Part shown: positions 17,610 through 26,201 of the stretch, piece by piece
Layout of the letters: every line of letters starts with the position of its first letter
Position numbering within the stretch: the stretch's first letter is position 1
Origin: Janthinobacterium saanense
GTDB taxonomy: Bacteria > Pseudomonadota > Gammaproteobacteria > Burkholderiales > Burkholderiaceae_D
DNA: 64,000 nt
Direction: 5' to 3'
Assembly: GCF_014200675.1 (NCBI RefSeq)
Contig: NZ_JACHCI010000003.1
Coordinates: 62,001 to 126,000, forward strand
Notes under the pieces: model-generated
The model's database searches: none
Told to the model about the DNA's origin: nothing
The model's input: the letters and a program-made list of their open reading frames with translations, nothing else
Position numbers and translations under genes: made by a program

Positions 17610-18668
17610 TTAGTGTGACTCGCTGTCCGGCCACTTGCCGAAGCGCTTGCGATTGTCGCGGGCATGGGCTGAGGATTGCTCGTCTAGCGCCGTATAAAGC
17701 CTGTCGGCACCGCTTACTTCGTTATTTTCAATGACAACGTTCGGGCTGTTAATCAGCAGAATCGCTTCCTTGGCATTGAACAGTCCTTCGATGGTGATTT
17801 TGTTGCCACGAATGATTAAACCCGGTGCATCGCGTATCCAGATGGCAGCGTATTCTGAATAGTAGGAACCGATATTTAAACGAGCCGGTGGTTGGTATGG
17901 TTCGGAAGGCCTGGGCCTTGAGCGTTTGATGACGATGTCATTGTCGATCAACTGATTGTTTGCGCCGAACAGCGCGATGGCTTCATGACCTTCGACTTCG
18001 ATGTGGCAGTGACGGATGATGTTGTTGCGGCCGATCAGATAGGCAGCCAAACCACCGCTTTTGATGGTGAGATTCTCCAGCAGGATATTGGTGTCGCCGA
18101 ACTCCCGGAAGTTGGGGCCGTACCAGTCAATTGCCATATTTACTTGATGAGGACCAGGGCGATAATTATGACTCTCCCCACTATATTGCCATCCCGTCAT
18201 AGATATGCCGATACCACCTACATCAATAGTGCCATTTTTAAATGAGTAATGACGATTTTTTGGCTTTTGTAAAATCCCCCATACACCTGCACCGATAGCT
18301 GTACTAGCCCGATTCGAGCGCAGTGCGTGGCCCTTCAAGTCCAATGTAATGTCGCTACCCTCTAACTCCACAAGTGAGCCTGAGCCGCCCGGTTCTCCCA
18401 GAAACTTTCCTAATAGACCTACATGGCGCACTATATCCAGTTCCAACAAGAAGCAAGCCGGACCACTTAAGGCGAGATTTTCTCCGTTGTGAAAGATACT
18501 AAATCCTGGGGGTATGGGACTGCGTTGGGGAAAGACAAACGAGAGCTTAGCTGGTTCCCTGAATTCCTTGGCTCCTTCTGGGAGCGTAACATGAAAGCAT
18601 GGCTGCGCTTGCGCGCAGTCTAATATCAACCATAGCATCGAAAGACAAGAAAAAAATAGTGTGTTCAT
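17610..18668 (-). CDS. Secreted right-handed beta-helix protein
   Basis: A 352-residue protein with a signal peptide (MNTLFFSCLSMLWLILDCAQA) and a body made of short strand-turn repeats (SDITLDLKGHALRSN, NILLENLTIKSGGLAAYLIG, NIIRHCHIEVEGHEAIALFG, PGLIIRGNKITIEGLF, PNVVIENNEVSG), typical of pectate-lyase/NosD-like parallel beta-helices. It begins 20 bases after the Rhs stop on the same strand and is visibly AT-richer than the Tad genes, suggesting that it travels with the Rhs tip. No catalytic motif is recognised. It could be a polysaccharide-active enzyme, an adhesin or a periplasmic partner of the Rhs protein. Confidence 0.7.
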   Translation of the reverse strand: MNTLFFSCLSMLWLILDCAQAQPCFHVTLPEGAKEFREPAKLSFVFPQRSPIPPGFSIFHNGENLALSGPACFLLELDIVRHVGLLGKFLGEPGGSGSLVELEGSDITLDLKGHALRSNRASTAIGAGVWGILQKPKNRHYSFKNGTIDVGGIGISMTGWQYSGESHNYRPGPHQVNMAIDWYGPNFREFGDTNILLENLTIKSGGLAAYLIGRNNIIRHCHIEVEGHEAIALFGANNQLIDNDIVIKRSRPRPSEPYQPPARLNIGSYYSEYAAIWIRDAPGLIIRGNKITIEGLFNAKEAILLINSPNVVIENNEVSGADRLYTALDEQSSAHARDNRKRFGKWPDSESH

Positions 18669-18688
18669 TGTTTTTCTTTCTTTGAAAA

Positions 18689-21600
18689 TTATCTAGGAAG
18701 GATCGTACCTCTATATAGTTTCTGGTCCAAAGCGGTACCGTACTTGTCATGCAAGTATTCCGTCCTATTGTCAGAGGCACTTCTAGTGTTAAATGATTGT
18801 TTCCCTTTTTGAGTAATGTCGATGTTTGTGTAACCATGCGTCTGAAGGGCTGCTTGAAGCAGCCTGATTTTGTTCGGATAGCCTGTTTGATGCTCTTCAG
18901 TTGTGTTTCCGCTTGCCTCACTCTCATGGATAGCGTTGAAAGTTCTTAAGGTCTCTTCTATTCCATCGAAACTTGCTGCCTTGCTGGAGTCTCCCCACGC
19001 CGCGAGTTTTGCGAACACTTCCCTCTCTGCCTCCAGCGTACGGTCTTCGTTGCTGTTCCAGTTGAAATGCCCATTTCCTGGCGGCCACGATCTGTGGTTG
19101 TAAGTGTAGTCAGGATTGCTGCCGTAATTGCCATGGCCGAGTCCGACGCGGAGTGCGAATGGCATATCATTCGAGTCGCGGTGTGAAAAAGTGTCTTCGA
19201 AAGCATGCAGATATTCGCCGAAAAATTGCAGTTGCGTGCAGCGTATATTGCTCAGGTCATGTACGTAACCAGCCACTGTGATCGCCGCGTTCAAGTGTAG
19301 TAACTGAGGACTTTCCGGAAGGTTGCCGTAGGAAAAATTGGCTGGCGGCGCCCCATAGCTGGTGACGCCACCCATTACCAGGCCGGTCTCTTCATCGATG
19401 CTCGAAGGCACCATGGTGAAGTGGTAGCTCAGGAGGCGTGCCCGGTGTGCATCGCTCAGGCCGCTGGACAGATTGAGCGGCCTGGTGTCTGGATTGTCGT
19501 CGATAAACTGCGTTGCCAAGGCGATGAGCCGAGCCTCTTCTGGATTGACGCCGGCAGCCACCGCCAGGAAGAAGGTCATGTAGTAGTGGATGTCACTTTG
19601 GTACAGCCCCAGCGGATCGATGTTGGTCAGTGGATTGTTCGATACGTAGGCATAGGGATTGCCTGCGCTACCGGCGCCCATCGGGTCAGGGGTCAGGTAG
19701 CGTCCGAGCATGGGGTCGTAGTCACGCAAGTAGTTGTAATGCAGGCCGGTTACGGCGTCGTGGACTTGCCCGGGCAGGCGTAGCGGCATGTCGAATGGTT
19801 TGCCATTGCTGGCGATACTCGCGCGTATCACGTGGGCCTGGCCAAACGCGGCCGTGACGGCTTGCCATACTGGCTGCTGCTGCTGATCCAGGACTTGCTG
19901 TGGCGTGCCCAGGTGGTCGGTGACGATGGCGTAAAGGTGGGCTACGCTATCGCTGGCGTTACGCTCGTCGCGCCTGGTGATGCTCTTCCACAGACTGTGC
20001 ATCACGGCGGTATTTTCTGTCATGTCGATTTTAGCCACGGGCTTGCCGTACAGATAGATATAGTGAGCGGTGATATGCCCCCGGCTATCCGTCTCTGCCG
20101 CCAGGCGTTGCTCGCGATACAGGGTGTAGCTGGTCTGGCCTGGTGCTGCAGCCTCGGCGAGCGAGACCGGTATCAGCGCCGGCCGTGGCGGATAGAGTGT
20201 TTTGGCGATGCGCTCGCCCTGGTTGTTGTAGTGGTAGCGGGCAATGAGCCTGCTGTTGTCGTAAATGGCGACGGGGCGCTTGTCGCTGTTGTAGACGGTG
20301 CGCCGCTGGCGCATGTCGCTCATGTTGTTGCCGTTCGCTTGCCACTGTAGTTGCGCCAGCGGCAGGCCGGTCGGATGGTAGAACCAGACGCCGCGTACGA
20401 AAGGTGGCGCGTTACCGTCGGCATTGGCCTGCGTCGTGGCGAGCAGCCAGTTGCCGCCTCGCGCATAGTTGAAATTGAGGTCGAGTCTGCGTTGGCCCGG
20501 TACTTCCGGACGACCTGTTGCCAGTGCCACTACTGCGGGTACGGATTCGGTGAGACGGTTACCAGCCAGATCGTAGCGGAAAGAGGTGTTTTCGCCCGTG
20601 TCGGGGACGATGCCTGTCAGCCGGTCCAGCCGGTCGTAGACATAGTTTTCACGCTGTGGCGTAGACGGCGTTCTTGCATCGGGCGCTGCCAGTTGGCGCT
20701 CAATCCGGACTAGCCTGCCAGCTTCGTCATAGCGATTGACCTGGCGGTATAGCGGTGGCGTGTTGATGCTGCCACCGGGTGAGAGCCAGGCGGCAATGTG
20801 GCGCCACCAGCCCATTTCCGCTCCACTGGCGCCGGAGAGTGTGCGTAGTTGTTCGATGCGGCCGCGCTGGTCCAGCAAGATTTGCTGGCGTGCGCCGTTG
20901 CTCATGGTGTAGCCCGTCAGTCCTCCTGTGCCGGTGCACTCGATGTCGCCAACGACGATGTGTTCGTCGAACAGGATGGCTTCTAGCTGGCCGGGACGAT
21001 GGTGCGCATTCTTTTCTTGCCTGGCGTCGTCAACGGGAGTGAAACGATAACGCAGGCTATGACCGTCTGGCAGCGTCTGATGGACGAGGCGGCCGGCTTC
21101 GTCATATTCATGGTGCGTGACAAACAGCAGCCCTTTCGTGGTGGTGTTTGTACCAGCATCGCCGTGTGGGCCGACCTCGGCGAGCCAGCGCGTTTCGCGT
21201 ATCAACAGGCCCATCGCGTCGTACTGATAGTCGAGACGCTCTGTAGCATGGGCGAGATCGCCGTCGGTGGTGCTGATCATGCCTGCGAGCTGGCTGCCGC
21301 GATACCGGTATTGCAGCAGATTGGCTATCCGGTCCTTGCCCACGGCCAGCAACCTTCCGGCATGGTCATAGGTGTAGCGTGTGGCCGACAATGTTTCGTC
21401 GATGCGCGCCAGCAGCCGGCCAGCCGGGTCGTAGCGGAAGAGCGTGACGCCACGGTCCGGGTCCGCTTCGAATACCTTGCGGCCGAAGTCGTCGTAGCGG
21501 CGCAAGGTATCAACGCCGTTGGCGGCGGTAAGCCGGGTGGCCCGGCCGGCATTGTCGTAAGCCAGGCGCAACACGGCGATCTCGGCGCTGCCGGCCGCAT

Positions 21601-23968
21601 CGGTGCGGCTGGTCAGCCTCCCTTCCGCGTCATGGTCGAACACGGTAGTGGTGCCGAGCGCATTGGCGATGGCGGTGACTTGCCCGATATCGTTGTAGCG
21701 GTAACTCTTGAGCTGGCCCAGGGTATCGGCTATTCCCGTCAGCTGGCCGGGTTTGTCCACCTCGCGGTCATAGTCGAAACGTGTCGTTGACAGCGCTTGC
21801 CCCAGACCAGCTTGCATGTCGTCGTAGCGCGTGACGTTGGCGGTGCGATCCTCCGTATCATGGTTAATCGCGATACCGCTACCATCCGGCAGGGTGATGC
21901 GGCTGACGCGCCCGGCCTGGTCGTATTCGAAGGTGCTGCGCAGCTTGCCCGGTCGCGTTACCGTTTGGAGTTGGCCGTCGGCATCGTAGTCATAGTGCAG
22001 TTGCCGATGCATCGTACCCGCCGTCAGATCAATGTCTTGTGGCAGGCCGCGCCAGTTGCTGTGTACGCTGGCAATCCTCACCATGTCGCCATTCGTGAGG
22101 CGCAATTTGCTTGGCCGCAGTGCCTGGTCCCGTTCCAGCACTTCGGTGATGAGGTTGCCCGGAGCGATGATGCGGGTGAGTAATCCCTTGCGTTGATTCC
22201 GTTCATCATATCCCGCCAGTGTGCCTGCCCTTGCCGCGACCTTGCCGCTGCTATCGTTGCCGTTATCGGTGCGCCCGTCGTATTCGAGCACGGTGACGTC
22301 CGAGTCGAGCGGGCTGTTGGTCTTGCCGTTGGGCAGGGGGCCGTCGATGCGGGTCAGCAGGCTGCGGCCGTTGATGGTGGCGTAGCGGTAGCTGGTGTTG
22401 CGGCTGAGTGGCGCCGCGGCCTGCTTGCCGTCATAGCTGGGAATCCAGCCCAGTTCGGTGACGTTCAGCGGCTGGCCGGCCTGGTTGTAGACGATGCGGG
22501 TTTGCCGTTCCTTGCCCGGCACCACGCTGGGCCGCGCGATCAGGCCAGGCGCGCGGCTGTCGCCAGGGTATTCCAGCCGCAAGCGCCATTGCACCGGGCC
22601 CGGTTTGCCGTGCTGGTAGTCGACCTTGCCAACCCTGCTTGTGCGGCCCAGCTGGTCCAGTTCGCGCCGGACGGCGCTCAGCGCTTCGCCGCTGGCGTTC
22701 AGTGTGATGGTTTCCAGCAGTTGTCCCAGCTTGTCGTAGTCGTAACGTACATTGCTTTCGCCGCAGGTAGCGCAGCCGGCGCCGCGCACTTCCAGCAGGC
22801 GCTGCGCGCCGCCGACGATGGCGTGGCGGTAGACGGTGCGCTGGCCCAGGCTGTTGGTCAGCACGGTCTTGCCGCCAGCACTGGTGTCGAGCGTAACCTT
22901 GCCGACGCCGTTGGCGTGGGTGCTGAGGTTCGCCTTGCCGTTATTGTCGTAGCCGTAGGTGGCGTAGCGCCTGGTGACGGGTTTGCCGTCGGCGCCGCTG
23001 GTCTCGATGCTGATGCCGGTCAGCAGCCAGGGGAAGCGCGGGTCTTCGTGATGGTAGACGCGGCTGACGAGCGGCTGTGCCTTGTGGTTGGCGTCACCGT
23101 CGCCGCTGGCCGGCAGGCGGACCCGCAGCAGATTGGCCCACAGGATGCGCGTGTCGAATGGCACGGCGCCCAGAGGCGCAGCGCCGCCGTATTCGTAGCC
23201 ATAGCTGCCGACCGGACTGTCGATGGTTTGCACGCCATTGAAGCGCGCGTTCGCCCTGGCGCTGGCCCGGCCGAGATAGCCCAGGTACAGGCTGCGGCCC
23301 TGCGGATCGGTCACCTTGATCAATACATTACCGGGATCATAGAGCAGGGTGAGCGCTTCGCCGCTGGCGGCTGTGATGCGGTCGAGCTTGCCGGCTGTGT
23401 TGAAGTGCAGGCGGCGGCCGTCGGGCAAGGCCCAGGTGTAGTCGGTCGCCCCGTTTGCTTGTGGCGCCAGCGTCATGCGCCCGTTGGCCGGCAGCGCCGT
23501 ACTGCACAGGCCTGGATGGGCCGGGTCGCGGTCGAAGATGATGCGCACGCCATCTGCTTGCAGAATCTGGATCTTGCCGAATTTGTCGAGCAGTTCCGTT
23601 TCATACGACAGCTTCCATTCGCGCCCCATCGGGCCGTTGGGCGCACCAGGTTGGCTGTAGGCGCTGTTGTAGTGGCGTACGATTTCCAGGCCCAGCACGC
23701 CGGGCAGCGCGGGCATGTCTTCTTCGCGCTGGTATTTGTTGCCGGTGATGACGTTGATCGGATTGCCGGCGCTGGCGCCCGGGCCGCCGCCTTCGACGCC
23801 GGCGACCGCGCCGGTACAGGCGGCAGGTGGCCCGCCCGGTTCGGGGCCGCAGGCGCTGGCGGCGCCGGACAGGATGAGGCAGCAGAAAACCACAAGGCGG
23901 CCTGCCGCGAGGATGCAGGGCCGGCGCCGCACTTGCCATGCGTGCTCATGTTGGAGTGCATTCTTCAT
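18689..23968 (-). CDS. Rhs/YD-repeat protein with metal-hydrolase-like C-terminal tip
   Basis: A 1759-residue polymorphic-toxin-type protein. Order: an exported N-terminus (hydrophobic LVVFCCLILSGAASACG), a DUF6531-like segment (NPINVITGNKYQREEDMPAL), many YD repeats (for example RYDYDKLGQLLETI, YDQAGRVSRITLPDGSG), and the Rhs core end YNYLRDYDPMLGRYLTPDP followed by NIDPLGL. A 304-residue variable tip (18689-19603) follows. The tip carries DIHYYMTFF, ATQFIDDN, SYHFT, EYLHAFEDTFSHRD and GHGNYGSNPD, a His/Asp/Glu pattern resembling DUF6765 and zinc-dependent phospholipase-C-like domains. The ATG at 23968 has GAGG six bases upstream and starts 8 bases after the DUF192-TadE stop, so the gene sits in the Tad operon. 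No VgrG or PAAR is present. Confidence 0.88.
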   Translation of the reverse strand: MKNALQHEHAWQVRRRPCILAAGRLVVFCCLILSGAASACGPEPGGPPAACTGAVAGVEGGGPGASAGNPINVITGNKYQREEDMPALPGVLGLEIVRHYNSAYSQPGAPNGPMGREWKLSYETELLDKFGKIQILQADGVRIIFDRDPAHPGLCSTALPANGRMTLAPQANGATDYTWALPDGRRLHFNTAGKLDRITAASGEALTLLYDPGNVLIKVTDPQGRSLYLGYLGRASARANARFNGVQTIDSPVGSYGYEYGGAAPLGAVPFDTRILWANLLRVRLPASGDGDANHKAQPLVSRVYHHEDPRFPWLLTGISIETSGADGKPVTRRYATYGYDNNGKANLSTHANGVGKVTLDTSAGGKTVLTNSLGQRTVYRHAIVGGAQRLLEVRGAGCATCGESNVRYDYDKLGQLLETITLNASGEALSAVRRELDQLGRTSRVGKVDYQHGKPGPVQWRLRLEYPGDSRAPGLIARPSVVPGKERQTRIVYNQAGQPLNVTELGWIPSYDGKQAAAPLSRNTSYRYATINGRSLLTRIDGPLPNGKTNSPLDSDVTVLEYDGRTDNGNDSSGKVAARAGTLAGYDERNQRKGLLTRIIAPGNLITEVLERDQALRPSKLRLTNGDMVRIASVHSNWRGLPQDIDLTAGTMHRQLHYDYDADGQLQTVTRPGKLRSTFEYDQAGRVSRITLPDGSGIAINHDTEDRTANVTRYDDMQAGLGQALSTTRFDYDREVDKPGQLTGIADTLGQLKSYRYNDIGQVTAIANALGTTTVFDHDAEGRLTSRTDAAGSAEIAVLRLAYDNAGRATRLTAANGVDTLRRYDDFGRKVFEADPDRGVTLFRYDPAGRLLARIDETLSATRYTYDHAGRLLAVGKDRIANLLQYRYRGSQLAGMISTTDGDLAHATERLDYQYDAMGLLIRETRWLAEVGPHGDAGTNTTTKGLLFVTHHEYDEAGRLVHQTLPDGHSLRYRFTPVDDARQEKNAHHRPGQLEAILFDEHIVVGDIECTGTGGLTGYTMSNGARQQILLDQRGRIEQLRTLSGASGAEMGWWRHIAAWLSPGGSINTPPLYRQVNRYDEAGRLVRIERQLAAPDARTPSTPQRENYVYDRLDRLTGIVPDTGENTSFRYDLAGNRLTESVPAVVALATGRPEVPGQRRLDLNFNYARGGNWLLATTQANADGNAPPFVRGVWFYHPTGLPLAQLQWQANGNNMSDMRQRRTVYNSDKRPVAIYDNSRLIARYHYNNQGERIAKTLYPPRPALIPVSLAEAAAPGQTSYTLYREQRLAAETDSRGHITAHYIYLYGKPVAKIDMTENTAVMHSLWKSITRRDERNASDSVAHLYAIVTDHLGTPQQVLDQQQQPVWQAVTAAFGQAHVIRASIASNGKPFDMPLRLPGQVHDAVTGLHYNYLRDYDPMLGRYLTPDPMGAGSAGNPYAYVSNNPLTNIDPLGLYQSDIHYYMTFFLAVAAGVNPEEARLIALATQFIDDNPDTRPLNLSSGLSDAHRARLLSYHFTMVPSSIDEETGLVMGGVTSYGAPPANFSYGNLPESPQLLHLNAAITVAGYVHDLSNIRCTQLQFFGEYLHAFEDTFSHRDSNDMPFALRVGLGHGNYGSNPDYTYNHRSWPPGNGHFNWNSNEDRTLEAEREVFAKLAAWGDSSKAASFDGIEETLRTFNAIHESEASGNTTEEHQTGYPNKIRLLQAALQTHGYTNIDITQKGKQSFNTRSASDNRTEYLHDKYGTALDQKLYRGTILPR

Positions 23969-23976
23969 CAAAAACC

Positions 23977-25260
23977 TCAGCTGGGTGTACAGCACATGGC
24001 GGCACACGGATCGATGCAGTGGGCCGGATCGGTTAGCGGGTTGCAGACTGGCGGCGATGGCGGCGCCGGCGGGTTGGTGCAACTCAGGTTGTTGCAATCG
24101 GGCGGCGGATCGTGCGTGACGGGCGGATCGCCCGGGTTGACTGGCGTGCCACCGTTGCCCGCACCCGGCGAGGACACTGGCGCGCCCGGCTCGATGGCGT
24201 CGGACTGCATGTGCAGCGTCACCTGCGTTACCAGCGGAATGCGGCCGGCGGCCAGCAGCTTGGTATGGAACGCGTCGGTGTGCGGGTCCAGCCATGTCAG
24301 GTAATTGGTATACAGGTTCTTGACCATCGGCACCTTGGGCAGATAGCCCTGCGTGATGCGCAACTTGATCAGGTTGGCGTCCTGGATGGTCTGGCCCGAG
24401 GTAGCGCCGACTTTCTGGTCCTTGTCGGCCTGGCCGCTATTGGGAATGACGCGGCGGCTGCCGGTATGCAGCGCGGCCTGTCTGGCCGCATCGTTCCAGT
24501 CATCAAAACTTTCCTTGCTGGGATTAAGCAGTTCAATGTTGACGTTGCCGACGCCATTCGGGCCGATGTCGGCGGCCGCTTTCGCCAGCGCAGCAGCCAG
24601 CTCGGCCGGCGTCTGTCCGCCGCCATACAGCGGCACCAGCGCCCGCACATAGGCGGCATAGACGCTGTCCACGCTGGCGTTGGCGGTGGCGCCTTCGCGC
24701 GCGGCCATGAAACTGGCGTAGTTGATCTGGCTTTTGGCAAAAAATAGCATGCCGTACTGCAGCACCGACAGGCCCAGCAAGGTGATGATGGGACCGACGA
24801 TGGTAAATTCGATCATCGCGGAGCCGCCTTGCGGTGCTGGCGGGGGTGGTCGGGAGGAGGGCGCCGGTACGGCCTGCAAACGCGGATGCGCTAGCCTATC
24901 GCCAGGACGGATGGTCATCGCCGCGATTGCGCCGGCCGCCAGTTCCAGCGCGTGGGTGGCGCGCCGGTACCGCTTGCCTTCGGCGTTCCGGCTGATACCG
25001 CTGATGCTGGCGCGCCATGGCCGTAGCGCCACACATTGGGTCACCACACCGTCACGGTCCAGATACACCACGTCGATGGCATAACGCATGAAGGCGCCGT
25101 GCACGCTGGGGCAGTGGGTGATCAGCAAGCCCTGCGCACTGCCCAGCGGACCAGCCAGCATCAGGCCGCGCAAGCGCGCAAAGAAACTATCGGCGAGCCG
25201 CAGCGTGAGCCGATGGGCGCCGCTGGCCGTGTGCAAAGTGCTGCTTTTTGCTGTCGTCAT
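23977..25260 (-). CDS. DUF192-TadE fusion protein
   Basis: A 427-residue protein joining two modules usually encoded separately. Residues about 1-125 are a DUF192 domain (LRLADSFFARLRGLM, HGAFMRYAIDVVYLDRDG, ALELAAGAI). A Pro-rich linker follows, then GGSAMIEFTIVGPIITLLGL, the TadE-like membrane helix of Tad minor pseudopilins, and a periplasmic region ending in a Pro/Cys-rich tail (CNNLSCTNPPAPPSPP, DPCAAMCCTPS). The frame is continuous with no internal start other than the Met of SAMIEF. The ATG at 25260 precedes the DUF192 fold directly. It lies between tadC and the rhs gene in one operon and probably acts in Tad pilus assembly. Confidence 0.78.
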   Translation of the reverse strand: MTTAKSSTLHTASGAHRLTLRLADSFFARLRGLMLAGPLGSAQGLLITHCPSVHGAFMRYAIDVVYLDRDGVVTQCVALRPWRASISGISRNAEGKRYRRATHALELAAGAIAAMTIRPGDRLAHPRLQAVPAPSSRPPPPAPQGGSAMIEFTIVGPIITLLGLSVLQYGMLFFAKSQINYASFMAAREGATANASVDSVYAAYVRALVPLYGGGQTPAELAAALAKAAADIGPNGVGNVNIELLNPSKESFDDWNDAARQAALHTGSRRVIPNSGQADKDQKVGATSGQTIQDANLIKLRITQGYLPKVPMVKNLYTNYLTWLDPHTDAFHTKLLAAGRIPLVTQVTLHMQSDAIEPGAPVSSPGAGNGGTPVNPGDPPVTHDPPPDCNNLSCTNPPAPPSPPVCNPLTDPAHCIDPCAAMCCTPS

Positions 25261-25271
25261 GGCGTGTTTCC

Positions 25272-26192
25272 TTATAGCCCCGAGTGCATGAACTGGATCA
25301 CGATGGGAAAAAACAGGACGATGAAGGTGCAAGGGAAGATGAAGGCGATCAGCGGGAACAGCAGCTTGACGGGCGCTTCCATTGCCAGCTTTTCGGCGCG
25401 CAGGAAGCGCTCGGAGCGCCGCTGGTCCGCTTGCGCGCGCAGCACCGGTCCCAGGTTCATGCCGATGCGTTCGGCTTGTATCATGGCCGTGATGAAACTG
25501 CTCACGGCCGGTTCCTGGACTCGCTCGCTCATGGCGCGCAGCGCATCGGCGCGCACCTTGCCGTTGCGCACATCGCGTAGCACGCGCTTGATTTCATCGC
25601 ACAGCGTACCCTTCGGTCCCTTCAGCGCCGCCTGGTTCAGCGCGCCCGGCAGGTTCAAGCCCGCTTCCACGCACAGGGTGATCAGGTCAAGATAAAACGG
25701 CAGTGTTTTATGCAGCTCGCTTTTGCGGCGGGCGATACAGTCGCGCAGCCAGACGCCGAGGTAGAGCCAGCCGCACAAGGCGCCGGCGGCGCCCGCCTCC
25801 CAATAGCGGGAGACACCGAAACCACCGGAAGCGCTGGCTTTGCCCAGCGAGTCGAGCACCCAGCACGACGCAGCGGCAGCACCCAGCGCGCATAGCAGGC
25901 GCGCTGCCGTGAACTGGGCCGGACTGATGCTGTAGTCGAGGCCGGCCTTGCGCAGGCGCACCGGTAGCGAAGCCGTCGGCGCGCGTGAAATGAAGGGCCG
26001 CAGCGCATGGCCGCAGCAGTGGATCGGCCACCAGAACAGGCGAAAGCCGAGCGGCGGCGCGTCCTTGTAGCTGCGGTCCTCGGGCGGAATGGCGGCCAGC
26101 GCGCCGGCCAGCAGCGCGGCGGCCAGTGCGACGGCCAGGCCGGACAGCAGGGCCAGGGCGACGATGATCAGTTCGATGCGTGCGGGTGACAT
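25272..26192 (-). CDS. tadC: TadC, Tad pilus inner-membrane platform protein
   Basis: Type II secretion system F-domain protein of 306 residues, a partner of TadB in the inner-membrane platform of the Tad/Flp pilus. An N-terminal helix (IELIIVALALLSGLAVALAA), a GspF-like cytoplasmic domain (LPFYLDLITLCVEAGLNLPG, AMIQAERIGMNLGPVLR) and a C-terminal helix (LIAFIFPCTFIVLFFPIVIQ) are visible. It lies 9 bases after tadB and 11 bases before the DUF192-TadE gene. Confidence 0.9.
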   Translation of the reverse strand: MSPARIELIIVALALLSGLAVALAAALLAGALAAIPPEDRSYKDAPPLGFRLFWWPIHCCGHALRPFISRAPTASLPVRLRKAGLDYSISPAQFTAARLLCALGAAAASCWVLDSLGKASASGGFGVSRYWEAGAAGALCGWLYLGVWLRDCIARRKSELHKTLPFYLDLITLCVEAGLNLPGALNQAALKGPKGTLCDEIKRVLRDVRNGKVRADALRAMSERVQEPAVSSFITAMIQAERIGMNLGPVLRAQADQRRSERFLRAEKLAMEAPVKLLFPLIAFIFPCTFIVLFFPIVIQFMHSGL

Positions 26193-26201
26193 GGCGGCGT
26201 C

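Noticed and set aside
18689..23968. Type VI secretion assignment for the Rhs protein
   Set aside because: No PAAR domain, VgrG, EagR chaperone or other type VI gene is seen; the protein has its own hydrophobic export-like N-terminus and lies in a Tad operon.
22193..24304. 703-codon plus-strand open frame antisense to the rhs gene
   Set aside because: It is the mirror of YD-repeat coding sequence in a GC-rich genome; Ala/Val/Gly-rich composition, no domain, and the opposite strand encodes clear Rhs motifs.
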